64,000 bases of DNA from Siphonodentalium dalli (GCA_032622095.1 CP136066.1:98789319-98853318); one strand, 5' to 3'; shown: positions 22,101 through 29,773, numbered from the stretch's first letter. Notes: generated from the letters alone by a model not told the origin. Program-made: numbers and translations.

Positions 22101-24818
22101 TATTTCAAATTAAATCCTGAAAAGTTACCCATAATTCTGCTGTGGTTAAGGGGTCGATTAATTAGAGCATTACTGTATGATTAATAATCAACTGCTTTCC
22201 TATCGATATCAAAAGTCATTCAAACAGTGAATATAAGACCCAATGTTGCGGAACCTGATACTATCAGTGCTAGCTAGCGTTAGGCAATTTCTAAAAGAAT
22301 TTGGCAAAAGTAAATTTCGCTCCAACGCTGACCCTGGTCTTGGATGGTGAGCATAGACGTGGGTGTGTATTTTGTCTCTCTCATTTGTTATTCTTAGTAA
22401 TAAAAAATGAAAAAAATATTCTATTACGTGATCAATAGGATCCTGTTAGTGATTCAATTTGACGTGATATTACACAGAAGGTTGTATTTGATTTTAAATG
22501 ACGTGAGACTTCTGCGACTTCATCTAATATGTAAATGAAAATGTTCTTACCATTATCGTGGTTGAACAGAATGTAGATAACCATACATGTATCATACCCC
22601 CATGACCGAAGGAAATGGTGGGTATACTAGATTATGTGCATCCATCCGTCACTCCTTCCATCTGTCTGAGCCGTAGATGCGTAGATGAGTTTTCTGTTGG
22701 CAATCACCATGGCAGGTGAATCTTGACCCCTTCAGCGGAAGGAACAAGAAGCGGGGGCAACTAAAGTATAATCCTGGATGCTATTTCTTTGGAAATTAAT
22801 TACATTTGATTCAAAATGTCGCATGCACACATCTTGTATAGCGAAATGACAGCCCCCAAACGATTATTTTTCCGAAAATCCGTTACCATGTCAACCGGTC
22901 GCAATTTGGTGGTATTTACCCCAAAAAAATTAGAAGATTTATAGACTACGGATGATCACCCATATATCTATATTATGAGTTGTCATGTGGAGAATTCTTT
23001 CATGACAAATGGTCTGACCCAGCATTAAATTAATGCATACATAATTACATTGCTATAAAATGATATCAAAGTAAGCATTTTAACGTTAGAAAACGGGGCT
23101 TTGGTGGCACCCTCTGTCGGTGTTGGGTTATTTTCGAGCAAGGCTAGTTCCAGATGTTGCCAAAATATTTCTGGATCATTTAACTTCGGAAATCATTTAT
23201 ATCTGTTTCAAAATGTCGCAAACATATCGTCATATAGCAAAATTGCAGCCCCCAAACCCATATATTTCCGAAAATATGTTGCTATGGCAACCAGTCGCTA
23301 GTTGGTGGTATCACCCAAAATTTCTAGAAGATTTATAAACTAAGGTTAACCACCAGTTGTTGAATCTCAATGAAATTTGGATTACTGGATTGGGTTTGTT
23401 GGATTGACCTTGTACGTCTGGACATTTATCCATCCGTTTTTCCATCCGAGCAGATATCTGAGCCACAGGTTGTCAGATCACAATGAAAGTTGGTATGGAG
23501 GTTCGGTACTATGAGTAAATTCAGTGGAGTGTTCAAATGTTTTATTCGTGTTTTCCGTTCTAGAGTTATTCATCTTTGTTTATCTGGAAGTGTTGGTTGT
23601 CCGTCTGGGCAGATATCTCAGCCACAGGTTGTCGGATCTCAATGAAATTTGGTTTGGAAGTTCACCACTATAAGGACATTCAGATGAGTTTTCAAACGTT
23701 AATTCGGGTTTTCCGTTCTAGAGTTATTCATCTTTGTTAATCTGGAAGTGTTGGTTTTTTGTCCGGGCAGATATCTGAGCCACAGGTTGTCGGATCTCAA
23801 TGAAATTTGGTATGGAGGTTCACCGCTATGAGGACATTCAGTGGAGTGTTCAAACGTTTTATTCGTGTTTTCCATTCTAGAGTTATTTATCTTTGTTTAT
23901 CTGGAAGTGTTGGTTGTCCGTCCGGGCAGATATCTGAGCCACAGGTTGTCATATCTCAATTAAATTTGGTTTGGATGTTCACTACAAAGAAGACATTCAG
24001 AGGAGTTTTCAAACGTTTTATTTGTGTTTTTCATTCTAGAGTTATTCATATCTGCTTATCTGGAAGTGTTGGCAGATATCTTTTATTGTTGTAAACATGT
24101 GGGTCAACCCAAAATGACCGAAAAAAGATAGAGTTGTCCCGATAATTACGGAGTGACATCGTTTTAGCCAATTATTTTATTGAGAAGAAAATTGAATGTA
24201 TTATCACTTGTGTATCACAACATTTTGCCATATTACACTTGATTTTAGAGTTATCCATCTTCATCCGCAATTTTGTCCGAGACCATTGGTTTGACGACTC
24301 TTTTCTGGGCCACAAATAATTTATAATTTTGAGAAATAAAAAATTTAAAAAATCAATACCTGATCACTCTGAGCTTTGATGGGTGGGTTCCTCGATTCGA
24401 ATCCAATATTTTTCACCCCCGAAGCCAAAGAAATAGTCATTTTGGAGCGTTAATTCGGATTATGCATCTTTAACACTTATTTTTTCTGAGCTCTTACATT
24501 TCTAAGCTCTTACAAAACTTTTTACCTACCTTTTTACCTATTCTTCACTGTCACTCTTTGGCAAAACTGTCATGATTATAATTATGTGCTAATACCGGTA
24601 AATTCAATTCAAATCAACTCATTATCACTTTCCAGAAATGGCTGTTGAAAGAGAAGCATATTGTGCATACAAAATCCCAGCTCTGTCTCGACAGCTATAA
24701 GATATCGACCGGGATAGTGCTGACTCACTGTGATGTCAATACACAGTCCCAATGGTGGGGCGTTACCATGGAGAATGCGAGTAAACAGCAACATGACAGC
24801 AATGACCATGACCTCTGA
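1055..24818 (+). CDS. polypeptide GalNAc-transferase-like protein, 3' part of gene (8 exons, likely catalytically inactive)
   Basis: Family members start mucin-type O-glycosylation in the Golgi by moving GalNAc from UDP-GalNAc to Ser/Thr. Exons: 1055-1130, 4122-4225, 5452-5566, 8887-8979, 11029-11112, 16679-16805, 19043-19159, 24636-24818. All have AG/GT borders and agreeing phases, giving 298 residues. In order: GFDWN start of the second catalytic half, degenerate loop LEVAL (54-58) in place of WGGEN, CGG then CSRVGQ (77-82), EVWLDQYK (105-112), CKPFRWYL (142-149), then lectin repeats alpha (CLD 175-177), beta (CLG 215-217) and gamma (CLD 255-257, QWW 277-279). The membrane anchor and DxH motif lie left of the window. 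Loss of the active-site Trp and Glu and of the metal-binding His suggests a pseudoenzyme. Family assignment is firm; the exact subfamily is unknown. Introns are long and full of repeats. Confidence 0.93.
1576..1868. mobile_element. MITE with CTTCACACC terminal inverted repeats
   Basis: The ends CTTCACACC...ACACTATCCGG and GGATAGCGTATCAGGTGTGAAG, with the nearby pair ATTAGGGTGACAT / ATGACCCTAAT, form inverted repeats of roughly 50 bp. A direct AGT flanks both ends. The superfamily is not assigned. Confidence 0.6.
1891..2130. mobile_element. TTAA-A element
   Basis: Perfect TTAA ends with CCCTTTCAT / CATGGAAGGG. The second hairpin is collapsed (one arm largely deleted). Confidence 0.75.
2511..3381. 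repeat. (GTCC)n-bearing dispersed repeat, family E, long copy
   Basis: It starts with a hairpin ATACCCCCACTTTCGAAG / GGGGGGTAT, then a (GTCC)n run, repeated AATATGAACCGATTTCAATA motifs, and ends GGTGGGGGTATGCTAG...CTCTTGTT. It matches 19264-19865 over both ends. This copy holds extra sequence with a repeated CTCACTGACATCTCAGCA at about 3065 and 3178. Confidence 0.75.
3835..4090. repeat. dispersed repeat, family L (TTTCCGGATGATA...AAGTTCGAAT)
   Basis: It shares GTTTCCGGATGATA, ACAGGTCAAGTTCGAAT and AGAGTTATGGCCCTTTTT motifs with copies at 12330-12560 and 15760-16080. It ends just before GALNT-like exon b. Confidence 0.65.
4122..4225 (+). CDS. GALNT-like exon b (degenerate catalytic loop)
   Basis: The acceptor is ttcttactacag and the donor is GTGAGT. 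It encodes [16 protein letters not shown], matching the family pattern (T/S)P..(A/S)GG.F.(I/V)(D)R..F, followed by [13 protein letters not shown]. In active enzymes the end of this exon reads (D/E)(M/I)WGGENLE. Here it reads EILEVALLE with no gap. The alternative donor AG|GTAGCA at 4212 would break the frame of the next exon, so the GTGAGT donor is preferred. Confidence 0.88.
4681..4933. mobile_element. hAT-like palindromic MITE, family C (short form)
   Basis: CAAGCCTTGAAATAG is at the left end and its inverted copy at the right, flanked by a perfect 8-bp duplication GGGGTAAT (4673-4680 and 4934-4941). The interior is a double palindrome built on GAATGAGGTCCCCAGAGG. The 8-bp duplication points to hAT. 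Confidence 0.85.
4946..5120. mobile_element. small inverted-repeat element
   Basis: AAGAGCTATACTCGTC at the left is mirrored by GACGAGTATAGCTCTT at the right, a perfect 16-bp inverted pair. It directly follows the family C element. Confidence 0.5.
5452..5566 (+). CDS. GALNT-like exon c (CGG and CSRVG motifs)
   Basis: The acceptor is tattattgctctgcag and the donor is GTTAGA. It encodes [20 protein letters not shown] then [17 protein letters not shown]. This is the most recognisable GALNT segment (family: FRVWQCGG.LEI.PCSRVGH). The metal-coordinating His after VG is Gln. A TTAA transposon array starts 15 bp past the exon. Confidence 0.95.
5582..6066. repeat. TTAA-A element expanded to five tandem hairpins
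   Basis: The left end is TTAACCTTTCCATGACTGG. Five hairpins of about 68 bp follow at a spacing of about 95 bp (near 5622, 5709, 5806, 5893, 5989), where ordinary copies have two. The right TTAA end is missing. The array starts 15 bp past GALNT-like exon c. Confidence 0.75.
6777..7034. mobile_element. TTAA-D element
   Basis: TTAA ends with CACTTTCTTTACTAAATGG / TAGTATAGAAAAGG. The interior has GGTCTATTATTCATTTGGAG and a small hairpin GTTCAACA...TTGTTGAACTTATTATC. It is a second piggyBac-like, non-coding family. Confidence 0.75.
7055..7400. repeat. diverged copy of the 52.33-kb inverted-repeat element
   Basis: It shares TATAAAATAATAAATATGAA, CACCTGTC, CTTCTAT.AGTTAATATT and a distal AAACAATTTAATCAATC with 52331-52768. 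The right end is not defined. Confidence 0.4.
8370..8610. mobile_element. TTAA-A element (left end truncated)
   Basis: It begins inside the family at TTCCTGAAATTTTGTG. Two hairpins follow and the right end is CACGAAAGGGTTAA. Confidence 0.75.
8655..8869. mobile_element. TTAA-A element, diverged
   Basis: A decayed first hairpin and an intact second hairpin are present, and the right end is ATAAAAGGGGTAA. It ends about 18 bp before the acceptor of GALNT-like exon d, so the branch-point region of that intron may lie in it. Confidence 0.65.
8887..8979 (+). CDS. GALNT-like exon d (EVWLDQYK)
   Basis: The acceptor is ttttatcttaacag and the donor is GTAAGT. It encodes [20 protein letters not shown] then [10 protein letters not shown], matching the family block NxxRxAEVWMDEYKxxFY..xP. 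Phase 2 joins it to both neighbours. One transposon copy ends about 18 bp upstream and another begins about 14 bp downstream. Confidence 0.95.
8994..10636. mobile_element. TTAA-D element split by a 1.4-kb insertion
   Basis: The left part (CTAACCATTTCTTTACTAAATGG to GGGATGTTCAG) and right part (GCAGAAGGATTCATAT to GAGTTTTTAATAAAGAAGGGG) are the two halves of one family D copy. The element at 9083-10480 separates them. Confidence 0.65.
9083..10480. mobile_element. hAT-like non-autonomous element nested in TTAA-D
   Basis: The ends CAGGGTTTCCG and CGGAAACCCTG are inverted. The flanks GTTCAGC and GTTCAGG suggest an imperfect 8-bp duplication. There is no transposase frame. It contains a 29-base C run at 9715-9743. 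Confidence 0.6.
11029..11112 (+). CDS. GALNT-like exon e (CKPFRWYL)
   Basis: The acceptor is gttctctttaacag and the donor is GTAAGT. With the split Asp codon it reads [20 protein letters not shown] then LQNVYPQL. This is the family block D(I/V)S.R..LR..L.CKPF.WYL.N(I/V)YP that ends the catalytic domain and leads into the lectin linker. Confidence 0.95.
12076..12124. repeat. 3' end of a family E-type repeat
   Basis: TTGGCAGCATGGGGGTATCC followed by CAGCACCCAAGGTGCAACTTCTTGT parallels the terminal segment of the copies at 2511-3381 and 19264-19865. Confidence 0.45.
12330..12585. repeat. family L plus AGCTCACCTGAG/(GTCC)n dispersed repeat
   Basis: TTTCCGGATGATAACTTTAG through AGTTATGGCCCTTTTT is followed by AGCTCACCTGAGACGAAGTC, its partner GGTGGAGCTA, and a (GTCC)n run. 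The second module also occurs at 14113-14200. I associate such modules with bivalve genomes. Confidence 0.6.
12655..12918. mobile_element. TTAA-A element inside a duplicated segment
   Basis: Two hairpins with CCTTCCATGACTGGAGC at the left and CAGCTCCCATC at the right. The TTAA ends are mutated. The same copy with the same flanks is at 28553-28815. Confidence 0.7.
12994..13204. mobile_element. TA-B long-hairpin MITE
   Basis: The ends CAGTAATGCTCTAAGTAATC and their inverse are flanked by TA on both sides. The arms are nearly perfect inverted copies about 100 bp long (AGCAGAATTATGGGTAACTT, GGAAATATGGCTTGTTGCCA). TA duplication and CAGT ends fit a Tc1/mariner-type non-autonomous element. Confidence 0.85.
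13207..13653. mobile_element. hAT-like family C element, long form
   Basis: GTGTGTCTGACATTTGCTG and its inverse GCAAATGTCAGACACAC bracket the GAGGTCCCCAGAGGG palindrome pieces and about 230 bp of internal sequence. The left end abuts the TA-B copy at 12994. Confidence 0.65.
14253..15290 (-). pseudogene. 5'-truncated non-LTR retrotransposon (RT C-terminal half, frameshifted)
   Basis: In minus-strand sense the sequence encodes [20 protein letters not shown] then [20 protein letters not shown]. After a one-base frameshift near 15112 it continues [40 protein letters not shown] and [17 protein letters not shown]. This is the thumb and tail region of a jockey/CR1-type reverse transcriptase. The 3' end is a short (GGATA)n run at about 14253, as expected for target-primed insertion. 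Confidence 0.85.
15760..16080. repeat. two tandem copies of family L
   Basis: GGTTTCCGGATGATA occurs at about 15768 and 15939, each followed by ACAGGTCAAGTTCGAAT and an AGAGTT(A/G)TGG motif. Confidence 0.6.
16679..16805 (+). CDS. GALNT-like exon f (lectin alpha repeat)
   Basis: The acceptor is attattgcatttgcag and the donor is GTATGT at 16806. It encodes [20 protein letters not shown] then [31 protein letters not shown] is the alpha-repeat CLD motif of the ricin-type domain. An earlier GT at 16789 would leave the next exon out of frame, so it was not used. Confidence 0.92.
16847..17003. mobile_element. partial TTAA-D element
   Basis: The left end TTAACCCTTTCTATACTAAA is typical and the right end is GGAAGGGTTAA; the interior is shortened. 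It begins 41 bp after GALNT-like exon f. Confidence 0.6.
17004..18454. other. intron of the GALNT-like gene, no recognised feature
   Basis: It holds a C run at about 17639-17653 and scattered short frames with no family match. The higher-GC stretch at 17550-18440 could be a decayed element, but no motif was recognised. Confidence 0.3.
18455..18970 (-). pseudogene. L2/CR1-like non-LTR retrotransposon remnant
   Basis: Minus-strand frames, broken by stops and shifts, encode [36 protein letters not shown], then [12 protein letters not shown] and [19 protein letters not shown]. These are hallmark segments of L2/CR1 reverse transcriptase tails (LDYCNSLL, ITPVLKELHWLPV..., KILLL.YK...APSYL.DL). Confidence 0.85.
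19043..19159 (+). CDS. GALNT-like exon g (lectin beta repeat)
   Basis: The acceptor is gtcttttggcag and the donor is GTAATC. This 39-codon phase 0 exon encodes [20 protein letters not shown] then [19 protein letters not shown]. The repeat has the G-x-I...xMCL...(V)L..C pattern. The CLD Asp is Gly, so this repeat probably does not bind GalNAc. Confidence 0.92.
19264..19865. repeat. family E dispersed repeat, short copy
   Basis: ATACCCCCACTTTCGAAG, (GTCC)n, CTCCTTAGGACGGTCTCTCC, CGAATTTTTCTTTAAAG and the terminal GGTGGGGGTAT...GCACACCTCTTG match 2511-3381. It starts about 104 bp after GALNT-like exon g. Confidence 0.75.
20470..21921. mobile_element. inner hAT-like element
   Basis: A perfect 8-bp duplication GTTCAGTT (20462-20469, 21922-21929) flanks the inverted ends CAGGCCCCAAGCTAGG / CCCCTAGCCTGAGGCCTT. 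There is no transposase frame. CTGAAGTCTCCCTAAATTTC is repeated near 21830-21870. Confidence 0.78.
21963..22175. mobile_element. TA-B long-hairpin MITE
   Basis: TA-flanked, CAGTATTGCTCTAATTAATC at the left and its inverse at the right, with near-perfect arms. Confidence 0.85.
22594..22760. repeat. partial family E-type repeat
   Basis: ATACCCCCATGACCGAAGGA / GGTGGGTAT forms the opening hairpin, followed by CATCCATCC in place of the (GTCC)n run. Confidence 0.45.
23451..24085. repeat. tandem repeat, period about 160 bp, four units
   Basis: CAGATATCT starts units at 23451, 23610, 23768, 23938 and a partial one at 24072. Each carries GCCACAGGTTGTC, CTCAATGAAATTTGG, TTTTCAAACGTT-like and TCTGGAAGTGTTGG motifs. 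Confidence 0.75.
24190..24473. repeat. partial family F element
   Basis: It shares GAGTTATCCATCTTCATCCG, CACTCTGAGCTTTGATGG and GAAGCCAAAGAAATAG with the full copies at 29774 and 41692. The left end is missing. It ends 162 bp before the last GALNT-like exon. Confidence 0.6.
24636..24818 (+). CDS. GALNT-like last exon (lectin gamma repeat and stop)
   Basis: The acceptor is cattatcactttccag and the stop is TGA at 24816-24818. It encodes [20 protein letters not shown], then [20 protein letters not shown] and [23 protein letters not shown] and QxW motifs are present, completing a three-repeat beta-trefoil. A hydrophilic tail of about 19 residues follows. No clear AATAAA was seen before the next transposon at 25094. 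Confidence 0.93.
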   Translation, partial: KWLLKEKHIVHTKSQLCLDSYKISTGIVLTHCDVNTQSQWWGVTMENASKQQHDSNDHDL

Positions 24819-25093
24819 TACAAGGATATTGCTGACCCATTGGAATGTCGATACTTAACTGCAAATGTGATACACCATGTAACAGTGATACACCATGTTG
24901 GTCTGAGTTCAACTGTTTTAGTTATGTTTAACGACTTTTTATGATTTTGATAAAAGAGGCAGAACCCGCTATCAGATTTTACAGAAATTATTGAGAAATA
25001 GTGTTACACTTTTGTTTTGTCAAAGAAATCACTTGAAAATGAAATCTGCTTTGGGATAATTTTCTGAGAACACATAAGGGAGTTCTTGATTGT
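24819..25093 (+). other. probable 3' untranslated region of the GALNT-like gene
   Basis: Non-repetitive, AT-rich sequence between the TGA and a TTAA transposon. It contains a short direct repeat (gatacaccatgt, twice near 24870-24900). No clear polyadenylation signal was seen. Confidence 0.3.
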
Positions 25094-25575
25094 TTAACCC
25101 TTTGAGTGCCAGGTCCGATTTTTGTATCAACCCATATACCCTGTGCCAATGCATTCTCTTATATATGCGAGTCGACCTTAGGTCGACTCACATATATAAG
25201 AGAATGCATTGGCCTAACAATTTTTCATCATTTGTTATTATTTTTTACAATTTTAATAATTTTTTCTTATATTCTTTAACAGACTTATTTTGTAGGTTTA
25301 GTGCCAGGGAATCTCACGTTTTTCATGGGCATCAAAATTATTACTATGAATACTTGGTGATAGTTTTGAGTTATGACATGCCCCTAAGGTTTTATCCAGT
25401 TTGTTTTTAAATTCGCTATTAGCATGCTTAAGCATACCCAAAAAAAATTAAACCAAAAAAAAACAAACAAACAATCTAAAAAAAAATTCTTTTAATTTTT
25501 TATTTTTTTTAGGGCCAATTTTACAGACCGTAAATTAGGGCCGATGAAATCGGCCCCTGGCACTGAAAGGGTTAA
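25094..25575. mobile_element. TTAA-A2 element (AGTGCCAGG ends, one hairpin)
   Basis: TTAA ends with CCCTTTGAGTGCCAGG and CCTGGCACTGAAAGGG. It contains the same CCAATGCATTCTCTTATATA hairpin as family A, but with a GTCGACC...GGTCGAC top, and about 330 bp of AT-rich filler. Confidence 0.8.
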
Positions 25576-25771
25576 GACATCTGAGGTGAACGTGGGACCT
25601 ATCTAATAACGCTCCCCGAGTCAAATTATCCCTATATACATATTTTCAGCTCCAATGGTCCAGCCGTTTGGTCGCCTATAAGCTGACAAACAAATGAACA
25701 AACAAAATTGAGTTTTATCAGTATAGATTATGTACTAAATTAGTCTTATGCAACATGCTGAACAGTACACT

Positions 25772-26248
25772 CAGGCTTGAAAATAAGGTGCCGGACATTT
25801 GCAGAAAGAGGTCCCCAGAGGGTGAATTTAGTGACTCAATCCTGCACAGCCGGCTGGCATCACCAAATTCATCCTCTGTGGACCCCATTGTTCATGGCCT
25901 CATCAGTTATGGTAGACCTAGACTCTGATATAAGTTCCCAGATGGTGAAGATGGTGATGTGCACCCATTGGGAACCTCGATTATGCATTGTGTCATCTTC
26001 CAATTTGGGGATATAGAAAAACTAAACTAAAAAAGTAAAAGAAACTTTCTTTAGAAATTTCTAAAGAAACTAGAAAAACTTGTTAATTTGATAATAAATA
26101 TACTTTCCCGAGAAGATGAGGCCTAAGCAGAATGAGGTCCCCTGAGGGTGAATTTAGTGATGCTAGCCCGCTTTGTGGGTTAGCATCACAAAATTCATCC
26201 TCTGGGGACCTCATTTTGCCGATGTCCGGCACCATATTTTGAGGCCTG
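25772..26248. mobile_element. hAT-like family C element, long form
   Basis: The flanks AGTACACT and AGTACATT form an 8-bp duplication with one mismatch. The inverted ends are CAGGCTTGAAAATA / TATTTTGAGGCCTG. GGTCCCCAGAGGGTGAATTT and its inverse are inside. Confidence 0.75.
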
Positions 26249-26351
26249 AGTACATTTTATCTTACACTTTACATGATACATTTCTGATGAAATCTGATTT
26301 GAAACTGCCAAATTTAATGATATATTCGGGGTTCCAGGCCAAGACCTGTGG

Positions 26352-26427
26352 TCACTTATTGAGAATATTATCTGAACATTCCTATGGGAACTACTCTTTT
26401 ATATGAGTATTTAGTATAGAAAGGGTA
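26352..26427. repeat. right-end fragment of TTAA-D
   Basis: TTATCTGAACATTCCTATGG to TTTAGTATAGAAAGGGTAA matches the right end of the family. Confidence 0.55.
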
Positions 26428-27084
26428 ATTAATATTGAATTTATCCATTTATTTGCTATACTCTTTTATGTTTTACACAGACGGTGATAATTATTTTGTA
26501 TAGTTTTCAAGATCAAAATGAATTTTTGTTGTATTTATCAGTCTAGCCTCTGCGTCACATTTGGCTGTCGCCATTTTTTCAAAACAACTCAAAAAGTGAT
26601 GTTTTGTAGGATTTTGTATGTTGCTGTTGTGACCAGGCTTGGAACCCTGAATACATATTTTAGTTTTAGATAATTTAAAATAATTATAATAGTTGAATAT
26701 AACTATAATAGTTGAAATATCAGACCTGTTGACTTCCGTTGCCATAACTACATGTACATGCTTGCATGATGCAGTATTCCGTCCACTGTGCTTCCAATAT
26801 TAATCCCACTTGCTCTCTCATATAACTCAGCATGAAATTATTTTATTTTGATATTAATTGATATTATTATAGTTTTTTGTTAAGTTTTGTTTTAGAATAC
26901 CATGAATAGGCAAAAAAATATACTATTTTTTCCTAATTCAACCTACTGCCATATAATTTAGAACCTAAGGGGTAAATACATTCAAGAGTGGATGGGTTAA
27001 TTTAATTATTGTCTGGCTTTAATGAACTACATCTGTTTTTGTTCAGGCCATATTTAACATTTTGGTAAGAGTTTCATATATAAA
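26428..27084. other. intergenic, no recognised feature
   Basis: AT-rich sequence without a frame or repeat family that I can name. It contains a local duplication of TATAATAGTTGAA near 26688-26715. Confidence 0.3.
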
Positions 27085-27218
27085 CAGAATGACACGAGTG
27101 TGTTAATGGGTTTGTCAATATAGCGCTAGCATGGAAGGATAGAACAGGCTCAAGTTCTATCCTTCTGTGATGGCACAAGTGCCGTATCAACAAACCCATT
27201 AACATGCATGTCATTCTG
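27085..27218. repeat. palindromic element
   Basis: CAGAATGACA...GTTAATGGGTTTG at the left is mirrored by CAAACCCATTAAC...TGTCATTCTG. An inner pair GAAGGATAGAAC / GTTCTATCCTTC forms a second hairpin. Confidence 0.65.
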
Positions 27219-28480
27219 TGATTATTATATGCCACCAGTCCTAAAATCTGAATTAAAAAACATACTCACAAGGGTTATTCAGGGCCTGTTTCGTCATGTG
27301 TGATAATGCTTTTATTTTATAGTTCCGGTTTCATTATAGAGGGGAATGTCATTTACATCGTGTGACATCAAATGGATTATTATTATTATAAAATACATTT
27401 CAAACGCATTCCACAATCAATTAGTTCCAATGTGCATACAAAATAGAAACATCCTACACAAAGCACAAAATATCATTTTGTCCTTGCAGCCTGCTAGGCG
27501 CTAAGACGTAACGATATTGTAGTATTGTACAAAATAGAAAAATCCTACACAAAAACAAATATAATACAACAATTAAAGTCAATGATTGTCACCACACCAC
27601 ATAAAACTGGCTATACCTCAAAAAATAATTTGAAGAGATGAGTCTTCTACGACCATATTGAGGACTCATTATGTGTTCAGTGTAATCAGCCTGCACGATC
27701 CGCGATGAGTTTTCGGTTGTCAATACGACGAGTTTTCGGTTGTCAATGGATGAGTATGGAACATGTGTTCCATACAGATTTGTAAATATGGAACAGCAAG
27801 GACACTGTAATTCTTGGAATTTTTTTTTTTATAAAATCGGTAGTGACCCTGATTGACTAAGTTTTAGTTTGAGAGTTATAAGTCAAAGTTATGCTGTCTA
27901 ACATTCATTTACATAATAATAAGTTACCAATTCCTACCCATAACAAACAGATTTGTCCCCAAGTGATGATGATTGGAATTTTCCTTTCTACAGTTAATGT
28001 GCATTATTTTCATCCCTACTTTATTCTGGAGTACATGCGTCCGTCCGTCCATCCATCCATCCATGTGACTGTGCATCCATCCATCTGAGCGGATATACCA
28101 GCCACTGGTTGTTCAATCTCATTGAAATTTTTTATGGATATTAATAGAATAGTGTCAAATGGGTGGGCATCAAATGGTGTTATTTGCATTATTCATGCTA
28201 GAGTTATTCTTTGTTTAACTGGAAATGTTTAAATTTTGTCAATCCGCAAAAATATTCTGATGTATGAGTTCAATGAAATTTCGTATGCAGATTTACCATC
28301 ATGGGTCCTTTCCTTTTTGTTTGTACAGATACCTAAATACATGTATGTGCTATTGGATTTCATTGAAATTTGGTAGTTCGCATTGGGAGTGATTTCAAAA
28401 GAAGTTTAAATTATGTTGATTGCAATTTCCATTCTGGAGTTATCCTTCTTTGCTCATCTGTATCATTCTACCTTTATTAC
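27219..28480. other. intergenic, mostly unassigned
   Basis: A CATCCATCC/GTCCGTCC run near 28037-28085, followed by GAGCGGATATACCAGCCACT and CTCATTGAAATTT, is a distant relative of the 23.45-kb tandem repeat unit. A GACGAGTTTTCGGTTGTCAA direct repeat is near 27705-27750. No gene was found. Confidence 0.35.
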
Positions 28481-28552
28481 ACTCCTGTTGCTATATATTG
28501 GTTGATCACATTCCTTTGATCAGTGCAAACATTATATGAATTCGCGACATAA

Positions 28553-28815
28553 TCCTTCCATGAATGGAGCTTCCTGAAATTTTGCGAAAACCCTGTGCCA
28601 ATGCATTCTCTTATATATGCGAGTCTCCCATAGGGATCCTCGCATATATAAGAGAATACATTGGCCTAACAATAGTTACATTGACATTGTAAGCCAGTGC
28701 ATACTCTTATGTATGTGAGGCTCCCTATGGGAGACTCACATATATAAGAGAATGCACTGGCACAGGAACTTTAATGCTGCACCAGCACAGCTCCCATCTT
28801 GAAAGGGATAATAGA
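28553..28815. mobile_element. TTAA-A element inside a duplicated segment
   Basis: Two hairpins with mutated TTAA ends, collinear with the copy at 12655-12918 including its flanks. Confidence 0.7.
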
Positions 28816-28885
28816 CATCATGCATGACAGCCAATTTGGATATAAAATTTATGAGAATAACTACTTTCAGGAAGATTATTCTCTA

Positions 28886-29098
28886 CAGTAATGCTCTAAG
28901 TAATCGACTTCTTAACCACAGCAGAATTATGGGTAACTTTTCAGGATTTAGTTGGAAATATGGCTTGTTGCCATTCATTGGAAAGCTCTCGGGGAAAGCT
29001 TTCGGATGAATGGCAACAAGCCATATTTCCGACTAAATCCTGAAAAGTTACCCATAATTCTGCTGTGGTTAAGAAGTCGATTACTTAGAGCATTACTC
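28886..29098. mobile_element. TA-B long-hairpin MITE
   Basis: TA-flanked CAGTAATGCTCTAAGTAATC with inverted arms. The right tip is mutated (CATTACTC). It sits at the same place relative to the TTAA-A copy as 12994-13204. Confidence 0.85.
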
Positions 29099-29773
29099 TA
29101 TTCCCATCAAGTTATCCCAGCAGTGTTCCCCAGGCCCATGAACCTGTGATTTATTCCCATGACACATGACAGATGCGTATGGAGATTAACATAACTTATA
29201 TACAAAAATTGGTAACAAGTATATATATACAATATGTACAAATGTATGGCGACATTGGAGATCATGTAGTTACGATTAGAATATTATATGTACTCATTCG
29301 AAATGTTTAATACGTATCAATAACTAAATAGTTCAGATGGTATATATCAACCAGGCGGATTTTCGTCGAACCTCTTAAAAATGGTATGTATAAATTTGCA
29401 TAGACGCCGTATTTGGCATGGGTTTTGTACATTGAGAAGTTCATCCATTGTTGTAATGTTTGGTCTATTCAGGTATTCTTTTGATATATGACATTTTCTC
29501 TCTCACTCAAGCGCTTCACATGTCATCCCTAAACTGTCACTTCAGATGTTCGATGGCTGCTACCTGGAATTAATGCAGTTTATGATTTAGAAATTTATTG
29601 CAGGGGTTATTGTACTCACGAGTGAAATTGATTATGTGCATTTTACGAATATTATTAAATGGTTGAGGAGTGTTTTGACGATTATTGATTATTGAATGTT
29701 CATAGTGAATTTCCACAGCTCATGTTCTAGTTTATCCAGTCAGACAAATGTTTTGTATATGTTTTAAACAAAT
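29099..29773. other. intergenic, no recognised feature
   Basis: No convincing frame, repeat family or RNA gene was seen. Confidence 0.3.

Larger units (their letters stand above)
20209..22336. mobile_element. outer hAT-like element, non-autonomous
   Basis: CAGGGTTCACGCTCCCACTT is at the left and CGCTCCAACGCTGACCCTG at the right; the inner parts of the repeat share TTTGGCAA. The flanks GTCCTGGA (20201-20208) and GTCTTGGA (22337-22344) are an 8-bp duplication with one mismatch. It carries one nested hAT-like element and one TA-B MITE. Confidence 0.7.
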
